This document shows, in pieces, positions 17,300-26,877 of a stretch of DNA of 64,000 nt (positions within the stretch are counted from its first letter, which is position 1; every line of letters starts with the position of its first letter). A model generated the notes under the pieces. The model did no database searches, was not told the origin of the DNA, and was given only the letters and a program-made list of their open reading frames with translations. The stretch covers positions 186,001 through 250,000 of the forward strand of contig NZ_JAUFPR010000002.1 of NCBI RefSeq assembly GCF_030409325.1. Reading direction: 5' to 3'. The position numbers were made by a program, and so were the translations under genes. The DNA comes from Mucilaginibacter aquaedulcis (GTDB lineage Bacteria; Bacteroidota; Bacteroidia; Sphingobacteriales; Sphingobacteriaceae).

Positions 17300-19249
17300 C
17301 TATTGATTTGGTTGTTTAACAATTTTAGGATTGGCCGATAATACATCATCACCAATTTGTGAATAATAATTACCCAGCTGAAATCTGTTTGAGCCTGTTA
17401 CTGGGGATGGCAATATTTCTTTAAACAGCCATTTACCATTATTAGGATTACCTGGGTTATAATATTTATATGGCCATAAACCATAAGGTTGGGTGTTGCG
17501 TTTGGTGGCCTTACCTATGTTGGATACGAGGTCATTAACGGTCATTGGTGCACCATCCCAAACAGCAGTTGCAATTCTCCAGCGTTTCATGTCATACAAA
17601 GTATGGCCTTCAAACGCAAGCTCTACACGGCGTTCATGAACAATTCTATCAAAGGTAATATCCACAGGTGTTAACGCCGTAGTTAAACCTGCACGTGATC
17701 TCACCTGGTTAAGATAACCGGCAGCAACAGGTACCTGGCCAAGTTCAAAAGCAGCTTCAGCAGCATTTAATAATACCTCAGCATACCGGTAACGGATAAA
17801 AGCCACATCACTTCCACGACCACGACGACCAGAACCTACAGCAGGGTCAAGGTACTTGCGGATATAGAAACCAGTTTGTGTCCTGAATTCCTGTCCGTTA
17901 ATAACACCGTCTTTACCGGTAACCTGTACTGGTGTAGAAGTTCCTGGAAGGGGTTTTAATTGGCCGGCATCACCGCTGGTTAATATGCTTCCGTCAGCTA
18001 ATTGGTAACCAGCCCAAACATCTGTCCTTTTTCCTTTGAATGAACCGTTTGGCAAAAGGACTGTTCCGGCAAGCCTCGCATCACGACCTGCAAAAATATC
18101 AAGCTGATCTGTGTAATAAATAGGGTTGCCCGAAGCATCTTTAGTAGCCAGTGGAGCATATGTATTATCTAATTTTTCAAACGCTTCAACTAAATTCAGT
18201 GATGGGTTTAAACGACCAGCATCTAAACCTTCGTCTGATATAGAAAAAGGCTGATTATTAGTTGTAAAAGGATGTACTTTACCAGAGTTAACTTTGAAGT
18301 CTTCTACAAATATAGCTTCCTGGTTAACACTGCTTTTGTCAAGAAAAACAGCAGCAAAATTATCTGCCAAGTCTGGTAATACTTTATACAACTGGTAACT
18401 GCCTGCGCTTCCGTTGATAATTGCTTGCGCCGCGGCCAGGGCTTTGGTATAATAGCCATTAGCCAGGCTTGAAGAAATACCTACCTCACCACCCGGCAAT
18501 GATACCTGAGGAGTGCTTGCACCGTATTTGGCTATAGAACCGGCATATAGGGCTGCTCTTGCTTCCATGGCCAGAGCGGCACCTTTTGTAGCTCTTGATT
18601 TTTCGTTAACATCATTAGGTAGTTGATCCTTAATGGCCTCTGCTTCACTGATCACAAAATCATATAATTCAGATTCTTTAGCACGTGGCTTTTGTAAGGG
18701 CGTAACATTGCCCGAATAATCATATGCTTGAGGATCGGTAATAAGTGGTACACCGCCCATGCGTTTTACCATTTCAAAATAATAGTTGGCACGCATAAAT
18801 CTTGCTTCGGCAATAAAACGGGTTTTATCGCCGTCGCTTAATTTGGTAGCAGCAGTAGCACGTTGAATAAACAGGTTAAGGTCACGGATGTAACCATAAT
18901 CCCATATGCGCCACTCATCGTAACCCCAACCGGTTCTTTGTACAATATATGAGCTGCCGTTTTCTGAAGGAAAAGATTCGCTGAAGTCGGCAAAAGTAAT
19001 CCATCCGGGTACAATATCGCCCGAAGGTGATAATGGATATTCTCTTAGCGGATGCCCGTCAAGGCTTGAAAAGTCACGTTGTCTGTTATATAAATCGCCC
19101 AGTATAGATAAAACCAGGGCAGGGTCTGAAAATGCCAGTTCGGTAGGCAATACCTGCTTGGGTGGTACATCTAAAAACGCGCTATCTTTTTTGCATGATC
19201 CCGTACCTAACAGGATGGCAAATATGGTTATGAATGATATTTTTTTCAT
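17300..19249 (-). CDS. SusD/RagB-family nutrient-binding lipoprotein
   Basis: Outer-membrane lipoprotein that captures a glycan and closes as a lid over its SusC partner. Lipobox GTGSC gives Cys19. The sequence has TPR-like helices in the N-terminal half and the standard C-terminal RagB/SusD signature FIRYRYAEVLLNAAEAAFELG (about 490-510), followed by IVHERRVELAFEGHTLYDMKRW, which is diagnostic of the family. 649 residues is at the long end of the normal range. It begins 26 bases after the SusC stop and forms the classical pair. The ligand is not predictable from sequence; the linked GH2 suggests a beta-linked glycan. Confidence 0.95.
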   Translation of the reverse strand: MKKISFITIFAILLGTGSCKKDSAFLDVPPKQVLPTELAFSDPALVLSILGDLYNRQRDFSSLDGHPLREYPLSPSGDIVPGWITFADFSESFPSENGSSYIVQRTGWGYDEWRIWDYGYIRDLNLFIQRATAATKLSDGDKTRFIAEARFMRANYYFEMVKRMGGVPLITDPQAYDYSGNVTPLQKPRAKESELYDFVISEAEAIKDQLPNDVNEKSRATKGAALAMEARAALYAGSIAKYGASTPQVSLPGGEVGISSSLANGYYTKALAAAQAIINGSAGSYQLYKVLPDLADNFAAVFLDKSSVNQEAIFVEDFKVNSGKVHPFTTNNQPFSISDEGLDAGRLNPSLNLVEAFEKLDNTYAPLATKDASGNPIYYTDQLDIFAGRDARLAGTVLLPNGSFKGKRTDVWAGYQLADGSILTSGDAGQLKPLPGTSTPVQVTGKDGVINGQEFRTQTGFYIRKYLDPAVGSGRRGRGSDVAFIRYRYAEVLLNAAEAAFELGQVPVAAGYLNQVRSRAGLTTALTPVDITFDRIVHERRVELAFEGHTLYDMKRWRIATAVWDGAPMTVNDLVSNIGKATKRNTQPYGLWPYKYYNPGNPNNGKWLFKEILPSPVTGSNRFQLGNYYSQIGDDVLSANPKIVKQPNQ

Positions 19250-19275
19250 TTGAATTTTTAAACTTTTGGAATCAA

Positions 19276-22200
19276 TTAAAAGGTTAAGTTAACGCCGAAG
19301 TTGAGTACTTTACTCTGAGGGAATTGAAGCCCGTTATCGTCAGAAACCTCCGGATCAACTGAATATGATTTAAGATTATCAAATGAAAACAAGTTATAAG
19401 CGTTAACATAAAATCTTGCTCTTTTGATCTTTACCCTCGTAAGCCATTGAGATGGCAACGAATACCCAAATTCTATGGTTCTGGCTCTTAAATACTTTAC
19501 GCTATGCAACCAAAAGGTTGAGTTACGCTGACCGTTAAGTTCGTAATCGCTATGGCCAAAGCCAGGGTTTACCCTGTTTGCAGGATATTTACCCGGGATC
19601 CAGGCGCTGTTCACATCAAATGGATCTGCACGGTGCCACCTGTCCTCAAATATGCTGTTCAAGTTACCGTTATTCTGGAAGGCCCATCTTGATTCAAAGT
19701 TTTGAACCCAGGTATAACCTGCTCCACCCGAGAAATCAGCATGGAAGTCAAAACCTTTGTAAGCTGCGCCTAAGGTAAAGCCAAAGTTGATATTGGGTTG
19801 TTTACCACCACCAAATCCAACCGGACGCTCATCGTATTGATCAATTTTACCATCTCCGTTTTGATCTTTATACATCAGGTCGCCGGGAATAAGGCTGCGG
19901 TTACCTTTACCGTCATTATTAATTTTATAATTGTTGATCTGATCCTGAGATGTGAACTGACCAATTACCTCGTAACCCCAATCTATATGAGAATACCTGT
20001 TTTGGGTAGAGTTGCGGTACTGATCCCAAGAGTTATAAAAAAGAGGATTGTACTGCATTAAGTCTTTTGAGCGGGTATATGAAAAGTTACCGCCCACATT
20101 AAAGCTCACGTTGCCTATTTTATTATTGTAGCTCAGGGAAATTTCTTCACCGTACTGGGCATCGCTGTTGGCATTTTCCTGTGGCAAAGAATATCCTATT
20201 TCTATAGGTACTATCACATCGTTTTTGGTACCTAATAGTCCTGTACGTTTACGATAAAAATAATCAACGGTACCGGTCAGTTTATTATTCAGGAGGCTGA
20301 AATCCATACCAACATCGGTGATCTTGCTTTTTAACCATGATATACGGTTGATAGGGATACCTTTGTCTCTTGATACAGTAATGGCGTTACCATCCAATAT
20401 AGCAGTACCCTGGTTGTAGTTGTAACCTGGTAAATAAGCATAAGCCGGAACGATAGGATTTGCTGTATTAGAAGGATCACGGTCATCACCCAGAACACCG
20501 TATGATGCCCTGATCTTTAAATCATTAAGCGGGCTGTTTTCACCTAATATGCTTTTCATGAAACCTTCCTGGGTAATTCTCCAACCGGCAGATATACCAG
20601 GGAAATAACCAACGCGTTTATCAGGCGCAAACAGGTAAGATGCATCGCGCCTCGCCGAAGCTTCTAAGTAATATTTGTTATCATAATTGTAGTTTACACG
20701 CCCAATGTAACCGATACGAGCCTCTTTATCATCACTATCCTGATACTGATCAGTAGTAGGGAAATAAATAAGCGGCAGGTTATTTGAAATCGGCGAAGCA
20801 TGGATCCAGTTACGTAAATGGTTAAGCTCTATACGTTCAGCAACGAATGTTGCGCCGATGGCGCTTTTACCAAATGAGTTATTGTAATTTATCTGAGCCT
20901 GCATGGTTTTTGCAAACTCCTTTTTTTGCTCACGTTCGCGCCATGGGTTGGTACTGCCTCCGGTTACATCATAAGTGTTAGTTGCTGGGCGGTAAGTGTA
21001 AGCCTCATAGGTATACTCCTGGTTGTTCAGCAAATAATCGGCTATGTAGTAAGAATATAAACCTTTTATGGCTAAGCCTTTTACACCTGGAATTTGGTAT
21101 TCGGCATTAAAATTAGTTTGCAGAACGCGCCAATCGCTATGGTATAAACCAGACAGGTCTTTATTTAAAAATGCATAGTTTGACTCGGTGTGGCCAATAT
21201 CATTCAAATAGGCAGGATTATCATTAGCATAAGGGCGCTCAAGCGGGGTATTCCTCAATACCGCAAATTTCGCTAAGAAATAATCGTCGCCGCCCGGTAC
21301 GCCAGGATTTTCGCGTGTTTCGATACGGCCATTAATGTCCAAACTAACTTTCAAACCATTTGCAACCTTTAATGAAACGTTCGACTGGATGTTTGAGCGG
21401 TTAAATTTATACTCTTTACCCAATTGAGAGCTCTGAAATAGGTTAGTTGCCGAAACGTAATAGTTAACCCTATCTGTACCACCTGTAAAGTTGGCATTAA
21501 CAGAGTTTTGAGGCGCATTGTTATTGCTTTTCAAAACATAGTCACGCCAGTTAAAGCTTTTGTAGCCAGGGTCGGTACCTGCTTTGTATTTATCAAGTTC
21601 GGCAGGAGTAATGCTGGTTGATCCGTTAGAGTTTACCTCAGCCTCTGCACGGTAGCGCATATAATCATAAGAGTTAGTAAGTACATTAGGGAAACGAGTC
21701 CAGTTTTGATAACCCGAATAAGCATCGATGTTGATACGACTTTCGCCCGAACCTTTCTTAGTAGTTACCACAACTACGCCATTGGCCGCACGTACACCAT
21801 AAATAGCAGCTGAACCATCCTTTAATACGGTAATGCTTTCCACATCATTTGGCGAAAGGTTATTGAACTGGCCTTCATCCTGTTGTATACCATCAATAAC
21901 ATACAGTGGCGAACCCATGTTACGGATCTGGATACTGGCACTTGCACCAGGGCGACCTTCTGCTTGTCTGAAGGTTACACCCGGAATCTTACCCGCTAAA
22001 CCAGTACTCACGGTTGATCCGGCATGTACACGCTCCAGGTCTTTACTTGTAACACTGGAAATGGCGCCGGTTATAGATTCACGCCTTTGCGTTCCGTAAC
22101 CTGTTACCACAATTTCCTGTAGAGAAGAGTTGTTTGATTTTAGCCTTATCGCAATTACCGACCGTCCATTAATGGGTACTTCCTGCGATGCAAAGCCAAT

Positions 22201-22500
22201 ATAGCTCACTAATAAAGTGCCGTTGGCATCGGGAACATTTAGGTTAAATTTACCTTTAACATCGGTAGTGGTACCAGCTTGTGTGCCTTGTAACCTGATG
22301 GCCACGCCCGTAAGCGCCTCACCAGTAGTATCCGTTACCGTACCGCTTACCTGAAACTTGTTTTGGGCAAATGCCGAAAACGAAGTAAGCTGGTAAGCCA
22401 TAATGAAAAGGATAATGATTGTTACTTTTTGGCCCCAAATGCAGGGGGGCCACTGCAGGGGGGAACACTCCCCCTGCCTTAGCAGTAAAATTTTTCTCAT
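19276..22500 (-). CDS. SusC/RagA-family TonB-linked outer-membrane transporter
   Basis: TonB-dependent outer-membrane importer for oligosaccharides, partner of SusD. Order: N-terminal extension and signal (residues 1-46, hydrophobic VTIIILFIMAYQLTSFSAFA), CarboxypepD_reg-like domain (about 50-130, VSGTVTDTTGEALTGVAIR), plug with the SusC signature LQEIVVTGYGTQRRESITGA and VLKDGSAAIYGVRAANGVV, then a barrel ending in LNFGVNLTF with the terminal Phe expected of outer-membrane proteins. Length 1,074 is typical. The first ~20 codons are unusual, with GC-rich hairpins. ATG at 22500 is kept because later ATGs would cut the signal peptide. It heads the SusC-SusD-DUF3823-GH2 operon. No sigma/anti-sigma (FecI/FecR) or hybrid sensor lies next to it. 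Confidence 0.95.
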   Translation of the reverse strand: MRKILLLRQGECSPLQWPPCIWGQKVTIIILFIMAYQLTSFSAFAQNKFQVSGTVTDTTGEALTGVAIRLQGTQAGTTTDVKGKFNLNVPDANGTLLVSYIGFASQEVPINGRSVIAIRLKSNNSSLQEIVVTGYGTQRRESITGAISSVTSKDLERVHAGSTVSTGLAGKIPGVTFRQAEGRPGASASIQIRNMGSPLYVIDGIQQDEGQFNNLSPNDVESITVLKDGSAAIYGVRAANGVVVVTTKKGSGESRINIDAYSGYQNWTRFPNVLTNSYDYMRYRAEAEVNSNGSTSITPAELDKYKAGTDPGYKSFNWRDYVLKSNNNAPQNSVNANFTGGTDRVNYYVSATNLFQSSQLGKEYKFNRSNIQSNVSLKVANGLKVSLDINGRIETRENPGVPGGDDYFLAKFAVLRNTPLERPYANDNPAYLNDIGHTESNYAFLNKDLSGLYHSDWRVLQTNFNAEYQIPGVKGLAIKGLYSYYIADYLLNNQEYTYEAYTYRPATNTYDVTGGSTNPWREREQKKEFAKTMQAQINYNNSFGKSAIGATFVAERIELNHLRNWIHASPISNNLPLIYFPTTDQYQDSDDKEARIGYIGRVNYNYDNKYYLEASARRDASYLFAPDKRVGYFPGISAGWRITQEGFMKSILGENSPLNDLKIRASYGVLGDDRDPSNTANPIVPAYAYLPGYNYNQGTAILDGNAITVSRDKGIPINRISWLKSKITDVGMDFSLLNNKLTGTVDYFYRKRTGLLGTKNDVIVPIEIGYSLPQENANSDAQYGEEISLSYNNKIGNVSFNVGGNFSYTRSKDLMQYNPLFYNSWDQYRNSTQNRYSHIDWGYEVIGQFTSQDQINNYKINNDGKGNRSLIPGDLMYKDQNGDGKIDQYDERPVGFGGGKQPNINFGFTLGAAYKGFDFHADFSGGAGYTWVQNFESRWAFQNNGNLNSIFEDRWHRADPFDVNSAWIPGKYPANRVNPGFGHSDYELNGQRNSTFWLHSVKYLRARTIEFGYSLPSQWLTRVKIKRARFYVNAYNLFSFDNLKSYSVDPEVSDDNGLQFPQSKVLNFGVNLTF
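22441..22477 (-). promoter_or_regulatory. GC-rich alternative hairpin in the first codons of susC
   Basis: In the mRNA, GCAGGGGG (22477-22470) can pair with either of two CCCCCTGC copies, in 22455-22463 or 22441-22449, which are direct repeats. Such a block of G and C is foreign to the surrounding AT-rich DNA. It could slow translation or act as a switch near the start; no partner is known. Confidence 0.45.
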
Positions 22501-22524
22501 AAATGATTTATTAATTGGTTAAGC

Positions 22525-22561
22525 GTGATTTAAAAATGTAAGATTGACAGATTTAAATCAC
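22525..22561. promoter_or_regulatory. 10-bp inverted repeat upstream of susC
   Basis: GTGATTTAAA (22525-22534) and TTTAAATCAC (22552-22561) form a perfect inverted repeat separated by 17 bases, 25-61 bases upstream of the susC start. It could be an operator half-site pair or a leader hairpin. The ~390-base divergent gap between susC and the metallophosphoesterase shows no other element I can support. Confidence 0.4.
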
Positions 22562-22903
22562 ACGGTAAAGAAAAAGGATTTTTCTTGTCGTTTATTAATC
22601 AAATCGTCTCGATTATTAGTCAAAAAGTATCATTTTTTCTAATCGTGAAAATTTATTGCTCAAATATTGATGCTGATTCGTATCGGTTCTATATGAGCTA
22701 CTTGCATTTATTTTTAATGCCTGCCGAATAACAGGATGCATTTTATTGAACAGTAATATTTTCTAAATGAGATGGATGGCAGGATAGCTGCTAAAATCAG
22801 TGTTCATCAAGTATTTGTCTCGTTTTATGTAAAATAGTATATAAGGGCAGCTGCTTTCTTTTTCTTCGTGGTGTATTCCAATAATTAGTTGATAAAAAAA
22901 GTT

Positions 22904-23905
22904 ATGAATAAACACTTTCACCACGGACATGAGCATGCACACGATGCTAATAATGACGGTATTGACCGGAGAGGTTTTTTAGAATGTATGGCCTGGGCAG
23001 GCACAGGCGTGTTTTGGATGATGACCGGAGGTGTCTTAAAATCATACGGTTTAAGCCATATGATTGACAGAGCTACCGGCGGCCTCAAACAAGGCCTTGT
23101 TATTCCAAAATCTGATTTCAGCTTTGTACAGATCAGTGATAGCCATATCGGTTTTAATAAAGCTGCTAATCCGGATGTGTTAGGCACACTGCAAGCTACT
23201 ATAGACAAGATCAATAATATGCCGTCGGCGCCTTCATTTGTACTGCATACCGGGGATCTCTCACACCTCGCACAGGCAGATGAATTTGACGCACTTGAGC
23301 AATCATTAAAAAGCGTAAAAACCGAAAAGATATTTTATGTTCCGGGTGAACATGATGTAACAGATAACGGCAAGCTTTACCTTGAACGCTTTGGTAAAGG
23401 TACCATAGGCGACGGATGGTACAGTTTTGACTCAAACGGCGTGCATTTTATTGGCTTGGTAAATGTTACGAACCATGTTGATGGTGGCTTGGGGTATTTA
23501 GGTCCAGAACAGATCAAATGGCTTGAAAATGACTTAAAACCACTCTCATCAAGTACACCTATCGTTGTGTTCGCGCACATCCCTATGTGGGCCATTTATC
23601 CACAATGGGGTTGGGGTACCGAAGATAGTGCACAGGCTTTAATGCTGCTGAAACGTTTTGGATCTGTATCGGTACTAAACGGACATATTCACCAAACTAT
23701 CCAAAAGGTAGAAGGAAATATCACCTTCCATACAGCAAATTCAACAGCTTTTCCGCAACCTGCACCTGGCGCTGCACCATCTCCGGGGCCAATGAAAGTA
23801 CCTGCCGAGAAGCTTCGTACAATGCTTGGCCTAACAAGTGTAAACTACCAGGAGCATGATCACACGCTTGCTGTTACCGATATACCATTAATAAAAGCTG
23901 AATAA
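22904..23905 (+). CDS. Tat-type exported metallophosphoesterase
   Basis: A calcineurin-like metallophosphoesterase that would hydrolyse a phosphate ester with two metal ions outside the cytoplasm. The N-terminus has a His-rich stretch (HHGHEHAH), then DRRGFLECMAWAGTGVF, which resembles a twin-arginine signal. The five metal-binding blocks are visible in order: ISDSHIG, HTGDLSH, GEHD (in place of GNHD), FAHIPMW and NGHIHQ. ATG at 22904 is preferred; the frame extends five codons further to a TTG at 22889. Length is 333 residues from that ATG. It is followed by a strong terminator and then YceI. The substrate is unknown. Confidence 0.88.
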   Translation: MNKHFHHGHEHAHDANNDGIDRRGFLECMAWAGTGVFWMMTGGVLKSYGLSHMIDRATGGLKQGLVIPKSDFSFVQISDSHIGFNKAANPDVLGTLQATIDKINNMPSAPSFVLHTGDLSHLAQADEFDALEQSLKSVKTEKIFYVPGEHDVTDNGKLYLERFGKGTIGDGWYSFDSNGVHFIGLVNVTNHVDGGLGYLGPEQIKWLENDLKPLSSSTPIVVFAHIPMWAIYPQWGWGTEDSAQALMLLKRFGSVSVLNGHIHQTIQKVEGNITFHTANSTAFPQPAPGAAPSPGPMKVPAEKLRTMLGLTSVNYQEHDHTLAVTDIPLIKAE

Positions 23906-23962
23906 ATAAACAGATAAAGATGCTGTTGAACCTGGTTAGTTCAACGCCTTAGTAAGAGGGGT

Positions 23963-23993
23963 GGGGCCGCCTTAACCGGCGGCTCCTTATTTT
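23963..23993 (+). terminator. rho-independent terminator after the metallophosphoesterase
   Basis: GGGGCCGCC (23963-23971) pairs with GGCGGCTCC (23978-23986), with one G-U wobble, around TTAACC, then TTATTTT. A smaller GTTGAAC/GTTCAAC repeat lies just upstream. This separates the phosphoesterase from the YceI transcript. Confidence 0.8.
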
Positions 23994-24013
23994 ACCCGAT
24001 TGAAAAATTTAAT

Positions 24014-24553
24014 ATGAAAACAATAGCAATAATAACACTGCTTGTGCTAACAAGCGTTGCGGCCATGGCACAATATAAGCCCGCCGATAAAAAATCAACA
24101 GTAGAGTTTAAGGTAGGGAATTTTGGTTTTGATGTAAAAGGATCTTTTACAGGCATACAGGGACTCATCAACTTTGATTCAAAAACTCCGGAAAATGGCA
24201 ATATGGATATAACCATTGATGCCAACACTGTAAATACCGACAATGCTTTGAGAGATAAACATTTAAAGGACGAGGGGTATTTTGATGTTAAAAACTATCC
24301 AAACATTCATTTTCAGTCGGACAAGGTTACTGCCGAGGGAGGTAAGAATGGTACTTACGTGGTTACCGGAAAACTTACTATCAAAGGCAAATCAAAAGAT
24401 GTTTCTATCCCTTTTACCGCGGTACAAAATAATGATGAGTTTCTTTTTAAAGGCTCTTTTAAAATAAACAGGAAGGATTTTGGAATAGGTGGTACAAGCA
24501 CCATTTCAAACGAGTTGGAGATATCATTAAATGTTTACGCGGTTAAAGCCTGA
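24014..24553 (+). CDS. YceI family periplasmic protein
   Basis: A 179-residue exported beta-barrel (lipocalin-like) protein of the YceI family, which binds isoprenoid or other long-chain lipids in the periplasm. Signal peptide ends near residue 20 (AAMAQ). The family pattern is clear: STVEFKVGNFGFDVKGSFTGIQGLINFD, then the DKHLKDEGYFDVKNYPNIHF block and the final NRKDFGIGG. It lies 34-58 bases before a c-type cytochrome gene, depending on that gene's start, and then a LytS/LytTR pair on the same strand. YceI next to cytochromes suggests a link to quinone or electron transfer; this is inference. Confidence 0.95.
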   Translation: MKTIAIITLLVLTSVAAMAQYKPADKKSTVEFKVGNFGFDVKGSFTGIQGLINFDSKTPENGNMDITIDANTVNTDNALRDKHLKDEGYFDVKNYPNIHFQSDKVTAEGGKNGTYVVTGKLTIKGKSKDVSIPFTAVQNNDEFLFKGSFKINRKDFGIGGTSTISNELEISLNVYAVKA

Positions 24554-24610
24554 CTGTTAGCTAAACGCGATTTTGTATTACACTATTTGATTAATTTAAT
24601 ATTAACTGTT

Positions 24611-25027
24611 TTGAAGATCAACAAAAAATTAGGTGTTGTTGTATGTATTTTAACTACAGTAACCCTTGGTGTTGCGGCCACATCTCCAAAGTCAGCTGTT
24701 ACGCATTACACAAATTTAAAAGTACTACCCAAGGATATTTCTTCTAAGAATCTTCAACAAATTATGGTTGATGATTTTCAGGATGGATTGGGGGTTACCT
24801 GTAGTTTTTGTCATGCCAACGCTAAAGATGGCCATGGTCTTGATTTTGCCAGTGATGCTAAACCCGAAAAGGAAATTTCAAGAGCCATGATGCGTATGAC
24901 CATGGGCATCAATAAAAAGTATTTTAAGTTGAAACATCCATTAATAGGCAGTGAAGCTCTTACGGTTACCTGTAACACCTGCCATAAAGGAGAAGCTTTT
25001 CCTGATGGAGCAGAGGGACAGAAATAA
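24611..25027 (+). CDS. di-haem c-type cytochrome (reaction-centre cytochrome-like)
   Basis: A small exported c-type cytochrome with two haem sites, CSFCH (C64-H68) and CNTCHKG (C121-H125), counted from TTG 24611. The stretch VLPKDISSKNLQQIMVDDF before the first haem is typical of Bacteroidota proteins matching the photosynthetic reaction-centre cytochrome subunit family; it does not imply photosynthesis. The signal region is about residues 5-24. No ATG is available; TTG 24611 gives a normal signal (MKINKKLG...), while TTG 24587 adds eight residues. It follows YceI closely and precedes LytS by 32 bases, so these may be cotranscribed. The electron partner is unknown. Confidence 0.85.
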   Translation: MKINKKLGVVVCILTTVTLGVAATSPKSAVTHYTNLKVLPKDISSKNLQQIMVDDFQDGLGVTCSFCHANAKDGHGLDFASDAKPEKEISRAMMRMTMGINKKYFKLKHPLIGSEALTVTCNTCHKGEAFPDGAEGQK

Positions 25028-25059
25028 TTGTATTTTTATATAAAAAAACTCCAATCAAT

Positions 25060-26076
25060 TTGAAAAAAGGTTCAATCATATATCATTTTTTGTTTTGGCT
25101 GTTTGCGTATATATTCTGGGTATTTATTTTCAGAAATGGCACGCTGGTACTTACCCATGCCATTACTATTCAGTTTTGCTATTTGCTTTTTATAGCAGCC
25201 AACTACTACTTTAATACATTATACAACATTCCTCAGGTACTTAACCAAAAGCAATATTTAAAATTCGGAGGCCTGTTTATTGTGGCCATAGCAATAACAG
25301 CTTTGATAAGGGTACCTGTTTCAATGCTGGTTACCCTTTATGTTTTTAAAGTTGCAGGTGCACACTTTGATTATCTGAACATATTTTATAATTCATTCGT
25401 CAATATTCTGTTTTGGGTGGGTTTAATATTGGCGGGTAAAATGGTTGGCGAAAAGATCCGTTCAGAAATTTACATTGAAAAAATTGAAAAAGAAAAGGCA
25501 GCCAACGAACTTAATTTTTTAAGGGCGCAGTTTAACCCGCATTTCTTATTTAATTCCATAAATTCTATTTACGGACATATTGATAAATCAAATAAGCCAG
25601 CCCGTGAAATGCTGCTTAGTTTTTCTGAATTGCTTCGCTATCAGTTGTACGAATGCAATGTAGAACAAATTGAATTAGACAGGGAGCTTAATTACATAAA
25701 GAATTATATAGACCTTCAAAAAAGCCGGATAGATGAACGTATCCAGGTTTCATTTTGTGATGCTCAAATAGGAGGAAATTTAAAAATTGCGCCATTGCTT
25801 CTTATCACCTTTATTGAAAATGCTTTTAAATATGTGGGCTTTAATGAAGGTAAGGACAACTATATTAAAATTTGCTTAACTCACCAGGAAAGCCAGCTTA
25901 TTTTTAAAGTGATAAACACTAAAGATGGCTGCATCAGTATGGGTGAAAAATCCTCAGGTCTGGGTATAGCCAATGCCAAAAGACTATTGGAACTTTTATA
26001 TCCGAATAAGCATCTGTTACAGATGAATGATCAGGAAGATATTTATGAGGTTACTTTAACATTAGATGATGTATGA
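25060..26076 (+). CDS. LytS/YehU-type sensor histidine kinase
   Basis: Membrane sensor kinase of the His_kinase (LytS) family. Four hydrophobic helices occupy residues about 5-135. The phosphorylated His is H161 in the signature QFNPHFLFNSINSIYGHI. A degenerate ATPase domain follows, with LLLITFIENAFKYVG (N box) and SSGLGIANAKRLLELLYP (G box). The start is TTG 25060, preceded by AT-rich DNA; there is no ATG before the first helix. Its last codons overlap the response regulator by 4 bases (ATGA), so the two are translationally coupled. It senses an unknown signal, perhaps in the membrane. Confidence 0.92.
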   Translation: MKKGSIIYHFLFWLFAYIFWVFIFRNGTLVLTHAITIQFCYLLFIAANYYFNTLYNIPQVLNQKQYLKFGGLFIVAIAITALIRVPVSMLVTLYVFKVAGAHFDYLNIFYNSFVNILFWVGLILAGKMVGEKIRSEIYIEKIEKEKAANELNFLRAQFNPHFLFNSINSIYGHIDKSNKPAREMLLSFSELLRYQLYECNVEQIELDRELNYIKNYIDLQKSRIDERIQVSFCDAQIGGNLKIAPLLLITFIENAFKYVGFNEGKDNYIKICLTHQESQLIFKVINTKDGCISMGEKSSGLGIANAKRLLELLYPNKHLLQMNDQEDIYEVTLTLDDV

Positions 26077-26795
26077 AATTAAAATGCCTGATCATAGATG
26101 ATGAACCTATTGCCCGCAAATTATTGCAGGAATATATTGAGGAAACTGATTTCCTGGAATTAGTGGGAATCGCCGTAAATCCATTAAAGGCAGCGGGGTT
26201 AATTAGCAGTATAGATGTTGATTTAATTTTTCTGGATATCAACATGCCCAAAATGAGTGGTTTGGAATTTTTAAGATCGGCACCTAATTTACCCATGGTA
26301 ATTATGACTACGGCCTATGGCCAATACGCTCTTGACGGGTTTGAGCTGGCCGTGATCGATTATCTTGTAAAACCATTCTCATTGGATAGGTTTTTAAAAG
26401 CTTGCTTAAAGGCTTATGAGCTTAAGTCATTGAAGGAAAGCAAGTCAGTGATTCAAAAATCAGACGATGGGCATTGTTTTGTTAAGTGCGAGGGGAAAAT
26501 TGAAAAGGTAATTTACGACGAATTGATCTACATAGAAGCGATGGCAAATTATGTGATCCTTCATACCGTTAATGATAAAATGGTGGTTTACCTAACCATT
26601 AAGGGTATACTTGAAAAGCTTCCGTCTGACCAGTTTGTGCAGGTGCACAAAAGTCACATTGTAAATATTGAAAAGATAAATACCATAGAGGGAAATATGT
26701 TACATCTCGGTAACACCAAGATCACCATGGGTTTAAGTTATACAGAAGGTGTGATGGGTAAGGTTTTAAAAAATAAACTTATTAAAAGACAGTAA
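26073..26795 (+). CDS. LytTR-family response regulator
   Basis: DNA-binding response regulator paired with the preceding LytS kinase. The receiver domain (residues about 2-120) has the acidic pair in IIDDEP, the phospho-acceptor D55 in FLDINMPKMSG, and the conserved Lys in VKPFS. The LytTR DNA-binding domain (about 140-240) has IYIEAMANYVILHT and FVQVHKSHIVNIEKI. 240 residues is typical. Start ATG overlaps the kinase stop. Its targets are unknown; the YceI/cytochrome genes just upstream and the molybdenum operon downstream are possible ones. Confidence 0.95.
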   Translation: MKLKCLIIDDEPIARKLLQEYIEETDFLELVGIAVNPLKAAGLISSIDVDLIFLDINMPKMSGLEFLRSAPNLPMVIMTTAYGQYALDGFELAVIDYLVKPFSLDRFLKACLKAYELKSLKESKSVIQKSDDGHCFVKCEGKIEKVIYDELIYIEAMANYVILHTVNDKMVVYLTIKGILEKLPSDQFVQVHKSHIVNIEKINTIEGNMLHLGNTKITMGLSYTEGVMGKVLKNKLIKRQ

Positions 26796-26877
26796 CTTCT
26801 AAAATCAAGAATTTAAGCTGTGGTGTTTGTTGGTTTAAATTTTAAATTTTGAATTTAATTATGGCTAATACAAACAA

